Source: CAUTNH01 sp963543845 (lineage in GTDB: Bacteria; Bacillota_I; Bacilli_A; Acholeplasmatales; Acholeplasmataceae). Taken from it: DNA of 25,507 nucleotides. Under the pieces are notes generated by a model, which saw only the letters and a list, made by a program, of their open reading frames with translations, was not told where the DNA came from and ran no database searches. Below, piece by piece: positions 9,174 to 15,962 of the stretch (its first letter is position 1; every line of letters begins with the position of its first letter). Where the stretch lies: contig CAUUCL010000016.1 of the NCBI GenBank assembly GCA_963543845.1, forward strand, positions 1 to 25,507, written 5' to 3'. The position numbers and the translations under genes are program-made.

Positions 9174-9858
9174 GAATATTAAATTTAAAAATTTACCCAC
9201 TTGGGAAAGACCAAGAGAGCGAATGATAAAATATGGCGTTAGTAAATTATCTGATGGTGAGCTTTTGGCTCTTATTTTAAAATCTGGAAATAAAAATGAA
9301 TCAGTGATTGATTTATCTAATAATATTATTTCAAGTTATAAATCAATTAAAAATTTAGGTCTTGCAAATTATAATGAACTTTGCAAAATCAAAGGAGTTA
9401 AAAAGGCAAAGGCAACATCAATTCTAGCGGCAATTGAACTTGGTAGAAGAGTTTTTACAATAAATGATAATAAAATAAAAGTAAGAAGCAATTATGATAT
9501 TTATAAAATAATTTATCCAGAGGTAAAAAATTTAGTAAATGAGGTATTTTATGTAATATCATTAAATTCTAAAAGCTATATTTTATCGATTGATAAAATA
9601 TCAAGCGGAAATATTAACAGTGTTTCTGTTGATATTTCTACTATTTTTCATGTTGCAATTAAAAATATGGCAAGCGCAATAATTATCTGTCATAATCATC
9701 CAAGCGGAGATTCAACTCCATCTAATGATGATAGATTAACTACATCAAAGATTATTGATGCATCTAAGATGATTCAAATTAATGTAGTTGATCATATTAT
9801 AATTGGACAAGACGAGGTATACTCATTTTTAAAAGGAGAAAAAGAATTTTTTACTTAG
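9172..9858 (+). CDS. radC: RadC/YsxA family JAB/MPN-domain protein
   Basis: RadC-family proteins have an N-terminal helix-hairpin-helix region and a C-terminal JAB/MPN metalloprotease-like domain. Their historical role in DNA repair is disputed and the substrate is unknown. The 228-residue protein shows the N-terminal LPTWERPRERMIKYG segment, the hairpin-helix IKGVKKAKATSILAAIELGR, and the JAMM motif HNHPSGDSTPSNDD (His174, His176, Asp187). A likely partner Glu lies in NEVFYVISLNSK. The length is normal. The start is TTG, preceded by GGTGAT. It is separated from folC by 37 bp and may have its own weak promoter. In B. subtilis radC lies directly upstream of mreBCD; here the mre genes are absent. 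Confidence 0.95.
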   Translation: MNIKFKNLPTWERPRERMIKYGVSKLSDGELLALILKSGNKNESVIDLSNNIISSYKSIKNLGLANYNELCKIKGVKKAKATSILAAIELGRRVFTINDNKIKVRSNYDIYKIIYPEVKNLVNEVFYVISLNSKSYILSIDKISSGNINSVSVDISTIFHVAIKNMASAIIICHNHPSGDSTPSNDDRLTTSKIIDASKMIQINVVDHIIIGQDEVYSFLKGEKEFFT

Positions 9859-9892
9859 ATAATTTTATTAACAGGATTTTTAATAATTAAAT

Positions 9893-9920
9893 TTGAATTT
9901 TAAAAATAAATTGATATAAT
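9893..9920 (+). promoter_or_regulatory. Promoter of the ABC exporter pair
   Basis: A -35 box TTGAAT (9893-9898) and a -10 box TATAAT (9915-9920) are separated by 16 bp. The -10 is extended by TGA just before it. An AAAGGA ribosome site at 9936-9941 precedes the ATG at 9950 by 8 bp. This makes the ABC pair a separate transcription unit. Confidence 0.75.
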
Positions 9921-9949
9921 TTAAATATTATATTGAAAGGAATGAAAGC

Positions 9950-11725
9950 ATGATAAAAAAGCTTATGAAATCACTTCGTGAATTTAAAAAAGAAGCAATT
10001 CTTTCAGTTTTTTTTATCTTTTTAGAAACACTAATTGAATGTGTTATTCCTTTTATTATGACTTATTTAATAGATGAGGTTAGTAAGGGTGATAGAGGAG
10101 CAACTAATATAAAACTTGTGGCAATTTATTCATCTGTTTTAGTTTTTATATCTTTTCTAGCACTTTTAGTTGGTGCTATTGCTGCTAAGTACTCAGCAGT
10201 TGCAGCATCAGGATTTGCTAAGAATCTAAGATATGATGTATACAAAAAAACACAAGAATTTTCATTTAAAAATATTGAAAAATTTACTCCTGCAAGTCTT
10301 CTTACAAGACTTTCAACCGATATAACATATGTTAGAATGTCCTTTATGGCAATTATTAGAACTGCTATAAGAGGACCATTTCTTTTAATATTTGCGGTTA
10401 GTATGTCATTTATTATAAGCTATAAAATGGCATGGGTTTTTGCTGTTACAATTCCTTTTATATTTATATCTATTCTTATAATTGTTTTAAAAGTTTTACC
10501 AATGTTTAAAAAAGTTTTTAAAAATTATGATAAGTTAAACCAAAGGGTTGAGGAAAATATTCTTGGAATTAGAATGGTTAAAAGTTTCAATCAAGAAAAA
10601 TATGAAAAGGAAAAATTTGAAAAATCAAATAAGGAGCAATTTGTTGATTTTAAAAAAACTGATATGATAGCATCACTATCTGAACCCATAATGCAGTTTT
10701 CAACATTTTTACTAAGTGCGCTTTTAATTGGTATTGGTTCTATTTTCATTATTAAAAATTCAAGTTATAATCCTATTAGTAAATCTTATTCATGGGGATT
10801 TTTATCTCCTGGTCAGTTTTCATCACTGTGGGTTTATTGCATTCAAACACTAATTTCACTTATGATGTTTGCAATGGTTATTGTGATGATTTTAATATCT
10901 TATGAATCAGCAAGAAGAATCACTGAGGTTTTAGATGAGAAAATAGATATTAAAAACTGCGATAATCCGATTTTTGAAATTCCTAATTCTGTAATTGAGT
11001 TTAAAAATGTTTCCTTTAAATATGATGAAAAAGGTGATAACTTCGCCCTTAAGGATATCTCGTTTAAAATAGATGAGGGGGAGTTTATTGGAATAATTGG
11101 TGCAACTGGTTCTAGTAAAACAACTCTCGTGAGTCTTCTTGGAAGGTTATATGATGTATCAAGTGGTGAGATTTTAATTGGTGGAAATAATATAAAAGAA
11201 TATGATTTAAAAACTCTTAGAAAATATATTTCATATGTCCCACAAAAAAATATGCTATTTTCAGGAACTATTTTAGATAATTTAAAATTTGGAAATGATA
11301 ATGCAAGCAAAGAAGATATCAAAACTGCACTTGATATAAGTTGTTCGAGTGAGTTTGTAAGTAAACTTGATAAAAAAGAAGAAAGCCTTGTAATGCAACA
11401 AGGCGCAAATTTCTCGGGCGGACAAAAACAAAGATTATGTCTTGCAAGGGCAATCCTTAAAAAATCTAATATTTTAATACTCGATGATGCAACATCAGCA
11501 ATCGATTCTAAGACAGATGCAAAAATAAAAAAGGATATGAAAGAAAGGCTTCCTAAAATAACTAAAATAGTTATTGCCCAAAGAATTTCAGCAGTAAAAG
11601 AATGTAAGAAAATAATAGTTATGGAAAGCGGTATGATAAATCAAATAGGAACACATGATGAACTTTTAAAAACTAACTTGATTTACCAAGAGGTATATAA
11701 ATCACAAATAAATGAAGAAAAATAA
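9950..11725 (+). CDS. ABC exporter half-transporter, degenerate-ATP-site subunit (TM287/BmrC-like)
   Basis: This is a 591-residue type IV ABC exporter subunit with six predicted membrane helices in the first 320 residues and a C-terminal ATPase domain. Walker A is GATGSSKT (384-391), where Ser replaces the usual Gly before the Lys. The signature is FSGGQ (488-492). Walker B is ILILDDATS, so Asp513 replaces the catalytic Glu, and the switch His is Gln544 (IAQRIS). The Asp/Gln pair is the hallmark of the degenerate-site subunit in heterodimeric exporters such as TM287/288. Its partner is the next gene, which overlaps by 14 bp. The substrate is unknown; multidrug or lipid export is usual in the family. 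Confidence 0.92.
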   Translation: MIKKLMKSLREFKKEAILSVFFIFLETLIECVIPFIMTYLIDEVSKGDRGATNIKLVAIYSSVLVFISFLALLVGAIAAKYSAVAASGFAKNLRYDVYKKTQEFSFKNIEKFTPASLLTRLSTDITYVRMSFMAIIRTAIRGPFLLIFAVSMSFIISYKMAWVFAVTIPFIFISILIIVLKVLPMFKKVFKNYDKLNQRVEENILGIRMVKSFNQEKYEKEKFEKSNKEQFVDFKKTDMIASLSEPIMQFSTFLLSALLIGIGSIFIIKNSSYNPISKSYSWGFLSPGQFSSLWVYCIQTLISLMMFAMVIVMILISYESARRITEVLDEKIDIKNCDNPIFEIPNSVIEFKNVSFKYDEKGDNFALKDISFKIDEGEFIGIIGATGSSKTTLVSLLGRLYDVSSGEILIGGNNIKEYDLKTLRKYISYVPQKNMLFSGTILDNLKFGNDNASKEDIKTALDISCSSEFVSKLDKKEESLVMQQGANFSGGQKQRLCLARAILKKSNILILDDATSAIDSKTDAKIKKDMKERLPKITKIVIAQRISAVKECKKIIVMESGMINQIGTHDELLKTNLIYQEVYKSQINEEK

Positions 11726-13607
11726 AAAAGAAAAAGTAAAGAATCCTTTATTTAGGGTAGTTAAATTTTTGTTTAAAGAACATAAGCTTTTAATTATGGT
11801 TCTTTCTTTTGTCATTTTAATTTCATCAATAGGAGCAATTACATCATCGCTATTTTTTAAAAATGTGATTGATTTAGTTATTATGCCAGGAGTAGAAAAA
11901 GGCTATGATGTGGTTTATCCTAAATTTATGACGATAATCTTTTTAATGCTTTTTGTATATATTGTAATTATTATCTCGGATATTATAAGAACAAGAATTC
12001 TATCTTATTTATCAAATAAATTTTTATATAGTATAAGAAAAAAAATCTTTGATCATATGGAAAATTTAGGAGTAGACTTTTTTGATAAGTCAAAGCGTGG
12101 AGATTTAATGGCTATTTACACAAATGATGTTGAGACGTTAAAGGAAATTGTTAAGAGAATTTTACCAAGCTTTGTAAGCTCACTAATATCGCTTGTTGCA
12201 ATTATCTCTGTCATGGTTTTATATAATATCTACTTTACACTAATATCTTTAAGCTCGCTTTTTATAATATTTTTATTTGTTAAAGTAATTGGAAAAAGTG
12301 CAACTAAGGACTTTACTAAATACCAAGAAATGATGGCTCAAAAAGATGCTTTTGTTGAAGAGATGATGAAAGGTCAAAAAATAGTTAAACTTTTTTGCTA
12401 TGAGGAAAAATCCCTTGAAAAGTTTAATGAGTATAATGAAAATTTGTTTAAAACATCAAAAAGAGCAAATTATTTAGGAAACTTGATGCTTCCAATTTTC
12501 CATAATATTGGAAATATCTTATATTGTATACTTGCAATCGTTGGTTTTTTATTTTTTTATTTTAATGTTAAAAGTGTAACTATTACAGGTATGAAAGAAT
12601 TTACGGTTGGAACTTTTGTGGCATTTTTGGCTTTATCAAGAAGATTTTCAAATAATTTTAATCAATTTGCACAGCAGATGAACATGATAATTTCAGGCTT
12701 TGCTGGTAGCAAGAGAATTTGTAATTTACTTGATAAAAAAGTTGAAGTTGATGATGGAATTGTTGAACTTGTAAATGCTGAATATATTGAAAATGAAATA
12801 AGAGAAGTAAATTATGAAAGCAAAATTTTAGCATGGAAGTTTTATGAAAATGAAAAAGTGTGTTATAAACTTTTAGAAGGTAATATAGAACTTAAGGATG
12901 TTAATTTTTCATATGATGGTAAAAAACAAATTTTAAAAAATATTAACATCAGTGCTAAGAAAGGACAAAAAATAGCTCTAGTTGGTCAAACAGGTGCTGG
13001 CAAGACTACAATTGCGAATTTATTAACGAGATTTTACGATATTGAAAGTGGAACAATTTTATATGATGGATTTAATATAAAAGATATTAAAAAAGCATCT
13101 CTTAGAAAATCAGTAGGAATTGTTTTACAAGATATTACTATCTTTACAGATACTGTTAAAAATAATATAAAATATGGAAATATAATGGCTGATGATAGTA
13201 AAATAATTGAGGCTAGCATGCTTTCTAACTCATATGATTTTATAAAAAGATTACCATATGGATTTGATACGATTTTAGAAAATAATGGTGAGAATCTCTC
13301 ACAAGGACAAAAGCAACTTTTATCAATTTCTAGAACAACACTTTTAAATCCACCAGTTTTAATTTTAGATGAGGCAACATCTTCAATTGATACAAGAACA
13401 GAGCTTTTAGTTCAAAAAGGCTTAGATAATTTAATTAAAGATAAAACTGTATTTGTAATAGCTCACAGGCTATCAACTATAAGAAATTCTGATGTAATTT
13501 TAGTTATGGATAAAGGCGAGATTATAGAGTGCGGTAATCATATAGAACTACTTAATAAAAAAGGACTATATCATAGTTTATATACAGGTCAGCTAGAACT
13601 TGAATAA
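11712..13607 (+). CDS. ABC exporter half-transporter, consensus-site subunit (TM288/BmrD-like)
   Basis: This 631-residue partner subunit has an N-terminal six-helix membrane domain and a C-terminal ATPase domain. Walker A is GQTGAGKT (425-432), Walker B LILDEATSS with catalytic Glu554, and the switch residue is His585 (IAHRLS). The signature is the non-standard LSQGQ (529-533), as in TM288. Together with the previous protein this predicts one catalytic and one degenerate ATP site. An insert of about 30-40 residues between the membrane and ATPase domains (near 352-392, containing NAEYIENEIREVNYESKIL) resembles that in many clostridial relatives. It starts inside the preceding gene without a ribosome site, so translation is coupled. 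Confidence 0.92.
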   Translation: MKKNKKEKVKNPLFRVVKFLFKEHKLLIMVLSFVILISSIGAITSSLFFKNVIDLVIMPGVEKGYDVVYPKFMTIIFLMLFVYIVIIISDIIRTRILSYLSNKFLYSIRKKIFDHMENLGVDFFDKSKRGDLMAIYTNDVETLKEIVKRILPSFVSSLISLVAIISVMVLYNIYFTLISLSSLFIIFLFVKVIGKSATKDFTKYQEMMAQKDAFVEEMMKGQKIVKLFCYEEKSLEKFNEYNENLFKTSKRANYLGNLMLPIFHNIGNILYCILAIVGFLFFYFNVKSVTITGMKEFTVGTFVAFLALSRRFSNNFNQFAQQMNMIISGFAGSKRICNLLDKKVEVDDGIVELVNAEYIENEIREVNYESKILAWKFYENEKVCYKLLEGNIELKDVNFSYDGKKQILKNINISAKKGQKIALVGQTGAGKTTIANLLTRFYDIESGTILYDGFNIKDIKKASLRKSVGIVLQDITIFTDTVKNNIKYGNIMADDSKIIEASMLSNSYDFIKRLPYGFDTILENNGENLSQGQKQLLSISRTTLLNPPVLILDEATSSIDTRTELLVQKGLDNLIKDKTVFVIAHRLSTIRNSDVILVMDKGEIIECGNHIELLNKKGLYHSLYTGQLELE

Positions 13608-13617
13608 TATAAAAAAT

Positions 13618-13645
13618 TTGCATTTTTTTGCTTTTATGGTAAAAT
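13618..13645 (+). promoter_or_regulatory. Promoter of the rplU-prp-rpmA operon
   Basis: A -35 box TTGCAT (13618-13623) lies 16 bp from a -10 box TAAAAT (13640-13645), which is extended by TGG at 13637-13639. Transcription would start near 13652, leaving a leader of about 90 nt before rplU. Confidence 0.65.
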
Positions 13646-13651
13646 ATATGC

Positions 13652-13744
13652 GTTTATGTTGTACCACATTGAAAAAGTTTAAAATCAATTGTGATTGCTT
13701 TAAAAGTGAGTCTCCATAAAAAAATAATATAAGGAGGAAACAAA
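13652..13744 (+). promoter_or_regulatory. rplU (L21) mRNA leader, possibly structured
   Basis: The leader contains a hairpin at 13678-13704 (outer stem TTTAAA with TTTAAA, inner stem CAAT with ATTG). It also contains a CTCC at 13712-13715 that could pair with GGAG of the strong AAGGAGG ribosome site at 13731-13737. Bacilli are known to have an L21 leader RNA motif at this place, but I cannot confirm a match to that family by eye. Autoregulation by L21 is therefore only a possibility. Confidence 0.35.
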
Positions 13745-14062
13745 ATGTACGCAATTATTGAAACTGGCGGAAAGCAGTATAAAGTTTCTAAAAATGATGA
13801 GATTTATATTGAGTTATTACCTGAAAATAAAAAAGGTGATAAAGTTGAATTTAAAAACGTATTACTTGTATCAGGTGATAAGCCAAAACTAGGTGCACCA
13901 TATTTAAAAGGAGTTAGCGTATCAGCTAAAGTTTTAAAAAATGGTAAACAAAAAAAGGTTATAATCTTTAAGTATAAAGATAAGAACAATGATGCTAGAA
14001 AACAAGGACATCGTCAACCATATACACTTGTAAAAATAGAATCAATTAACTTACCAGCTTAA
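13745..14062 (+). CDS. rplU: 50S ribosomal protein L21
   Basis: L21 is a 23S rRNA-binding protein of the large subunit. The 105-residue product begins MYAIIETGGKQYKVSKND and ends with the family features KYKDKNNDARKQGHRQPYT and VKIESI. Length and sequence are typical. A full AAGGAGG lies 7 bp before the ATG. The stop codon overlaps the ATG of prp (TAATG), so the two are translationally coupled, as in other Bacillota. Confidence 0.98.
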   Translation: MYAIIETGGKQYKVSKNDEIYIELLPENKKGDKVEFKNVLLVSGDKPKLGAPYLKGVSVSAKVLKNGKQKKVIIFKYKDKNNDARKQGHRQPYTLVKIESINLPA

Positions 14063-14352
14063 TGATTAGTTTTAAACTTCAAGATTTAAAAATTGAAGTA
14101 TCAGGTCATGCTAATTTTAAAAAATATGGAAAAGATATTATCTGTGCTAGTGCATCAGCAATTATAATTTCACATATGAATCTACTTTTAAAATTGGATG
14201 ATAAATCAAATTTTGATTATAAAATAGACGATGGCTATTTTAAATTAGAAATTAAAAACAAAAATAAGATAAATTATGAAATTCTTTTAAATGTTTATGA
14301 TCATTTAAAAGAGTTAGAAAAAGAATATCCTAAATTTATAAAGGAGGTATAA
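14062..14352 (+). CDS. prp: Ribosomal-processing cysteine protease Prp (YsxB)
   Basis: Prp removes the N-terminal extension of ribosomal protein L27 in Bacillota that carry one. The 96-residue protein has the expected dyad: His16 in SGHA and Cys28 in KDIICASASA, 12 residues apart as in S. aureus Prp. Its position between rplU and rpmA is conserved, and its substrate is encoded by the next gene, whose N-terminus shows the matching cleavage motif. It starts on the rplU stop codon and ends 1 bp before the rpmA start. Confidence 0.95.
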   Translation: MISFKLQDLKIEVSGHANFKKYGKDIICASASAIIISHMNLLLKLDDKSNFDYKIDDGYFKLEIKNKNKINYEILLNVYDHLKELEKEYPKFIKEV

Positions 14353-14353
14353 A

Positions 14354-14626
14354 ATGATTAAGTTAAATATTCAATTATTTGCATCTAAAAAAGGTGTTGG
14401 TTCATCTAAAAACGGTCGTGATTCTCATTCAAAAAGATTAGGACTTAAATTATCAGATGGTCAAAGCGCTAAGGCTGGTGCAATTATATATCGTCAAAGA
14501 GGAACAAAAGTTCATCCAGGTAAAAACGTTGGTCGTGGTGGAGATGATACTTTATTTGCAAAAGTTGCAGGTATTGTTAAGTATCAACGTCTTGGAAAAA
14601 ACAAAACTCAAGTTTCAGTTATATAA
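14354..14626 (+). CDS. rpmA: 50S ribosomal protein L27 with cleavable N-terminal extension
   Basis: L27 reaches the peptidyl transferase centre with its N-terminal tail. The 90-residue precursor starts MIKLNIQLFASKKGVG, which fits the Prp cleavage motif (LNxQxFASKKG-like). Cleavage after Phe9 would expose Ala10-Ser-Lys-Lys-Gly, the usual mature tail. The body contains GRDSHSKRLGLK and GGDDTLFAK as in other L27 proteins. AAGGAGG at 14341-14347 gives strong initiation. The stop codon overlaps the left arm of a terminator hairpin. Confidence 0.98.
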   Translation: MIKLNIQLFASKKGVGSSKNGRDSHSKRLGLKLSDGQSAKAGAIIYRQRGTKVHPGKNVGRGGDDTLFAKVAGIVKYQRLGKNKTQVSVI

Positions 14627-14653
14627 GGATAACGCTGTTATCCTTTTATTTTT
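14625..14653 (+). terminator. Terminator hairpin between rpmA and obgE
   Basis: A 9-bp perfect stem, AAGGATAAC (14625-14633) with GTTATCCTT (14637-14645), has a 3-nt loop followed by TTATTTTT. The left arm begins in the rpmA stop codon. It probably ends most ribosomal-protein transcripts, yet obgE begins only 13 bp beyond the stem with no separate promoter seen. Confidence 0.75.
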
Positions 14654-14658
14654 AATAT

Positions 14659-15909
14659 ATGTTTAAAGATATTATAAATTTAAAAGTTAAAGCAGGAAAC
14701 GGAGGTAATGGACTTACCTCTTTTAGGCATGAAAAATTTATGCCATTTGGTGGACCTGACGGAGGTCGTGGTGGAAATGGTGGTAATATAATTTTTAAGG
14801 GTGACAAGAGTTTAAATAATTTATACAGACTAACAAGTTTTAATATAATTCAAGCTGAAAATGGCGAAAATGGAAAAAGCAAGAATTGCTATGGAAAAAA
14901 TGGTGAGAATAAAATTATAAATGTTCCACTTGGATTAATTGTAAAGACAAAAGATAATAAGTTTATTGCAGAAATTAAAAATGAAGTTGATGAGGTTGTT
15001 ATAGCTCACGGTGGCCGTGGTGGAAGAGGCAATTATTCTTTTAAGTCAAGTAAAAACCAAGCCCCAGATTATAGCGAAAAAGGTAAAAAAGGTGAGGAGC
15101 TTGAACTTGTACTAGAGTTAAAACTAATTGCTGAAATAGGACTTTTAGGTTTTCCAAATGTTGGGAAATCAACATTTTTAAAACAAATAACAAATGCTAA
15201 CCCCAAAATTGCAAATTATCCATTTACTACTTTAAATCCTAATATTGCTGTAATGGATATTCATGATAAGCAAATAACAATCGCTGATATTCCAGGAATT
15301 ATTGAAGGAGCAAATAAAGGTCTTGGTCTTGGTTTTGAATTTTTAAGACATATTCAAAGATGCAAAGTCTTTGTTCATATTATAGATTCTTTTGAAAGTA
15401 ATCCCTATAAAAATTATGAAATAATACGAAATGAACTTTTAAGCTATGATAAGAATTTACTTGAAAGACCTGAGATTATCTTTTTAAATAAGTCTGAGCT
15501 TTTAGATGATAAAAGAAAAAAAGAAATATTAAAAGATTTTGCAAAGAAAAAAACAAATCTTATAATGGGGTCTAATTTTGATAGTGAAACTATTAAAAAA
15601 TTAAAAATTATGATTTATGAAAAATATCTTAACGCCCCAGATGTTATCTATGATAAAACAATCGAAAATTACGAAAGAAATAAAGCATTAAATAATTTTG
15701 ATGTGAAAATAAAAGACGGAATTTATTATGTATCTGGTGAGCTTGTTGAGGATTTATTTCATCGTGTAGATTTTAATAAAGACGATAGTGTACTGCGTTT
15801 TTCTTATCAGCTTAGAGAAATTGGTGTTGATGAAAAATTAAAGGCTATGGGAATAAAAGATGGAGATACTGTAAATATATTAAATTATGAGTTTATATAT
15901 GAGTATTGA
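14659..15909 (+). CDS. obgE: Obg/CgtA GTPase
   Basis: Obg is an essential GTPase linked to 50S assembly and the stringent response. The 416-residue protein has all three domains. The glycine-rich Obg fold (about 1-155) contains GGPDGGRGGNGGN. The G domain has G1 GFPNVGKS at 164-171, G3 DIPGIIEGA, and G4 NKSE at 277-280, where Glu replaces the usual Asp. The C-terminal OCT domain includes GELVEDLFHRVDF. The N-terminus MFKDIINLKVKAGNGGNG aligns with other Obg proteins, so the ATG at 14659 is right even though no purine-rich ribosome site precedes it. The stop is TGA, with a TAA right after. Confidence 0.97.
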   Translation: MFKDIINLKVKAGNGGNGLTSFRHEKFMPFGGPDGGRGGNGGNIIFKGDKSLNNLYRLTSFNIIQAENGENGKSKNCYGKNGENKIINVPLGLIVKTKDNKFIAEIKNEVDEVVIAHGGRGGRGNYSFKSSKNQAPDYSEKGKKGEELELVLELKLIAEIGLLGFPNVGKSTFLKQITNANPKIANYPFTTLNPNIAVMDIHDKQITIADIPGIIEGANKGLGLGFEFLRHIQRCKVFVHIIDSFESNPYKNYEIIRNELLSYDKNLLERPEIIFLNKSELLDDKRKKEILKDFAKKKTNLIMGSNFDSETIKKLKIMIYEKYLNAPDVIYDKTIENYERNKALNNFDVKIKDGIYYVSGELVEDLFHRVDFNKDDSVLRFSYQLREIGVDEKLKAMGIKDGDTVNILNYEFIYEY

Positions 15910-15915
15910 TAACAT

Positions 15916-15945
15916 AAAAAAAGAGGTATAGCGCCTCTTTTTATT
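15916..15945. terminator. Bidirectional terminator between obgE and the ATPase gene
   Basis: AAAAAGAGG (15918-15926) pairs with CCTCTTTTT (15934-15942) across a 7-nt loop. A-rich sequence on the left and T-rich on the right make it work on both strands. It closes obgE on the plus strand and the convergent ATPase gene on the minus strand. Confidence 0.85.
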
Positions 15946-15962
15946 TTGGTTTTAATTCGTTT

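Noticed and set aside
9865..9886. Terminator after radC (TTATTAA with TTAATAA)
   Set aside because: The stem is seven A/T pairs only and no T run follows, so it would not act as an intrinsic terminator.
10900..11322. A 140-codon minus-strand open frame inside the first ABC exporter gene
   Set aside because: It is antisense to the conserved ATPase domain, has no recognisable domain or ribosome site, and follows from AT-rich codon use of the real gene.
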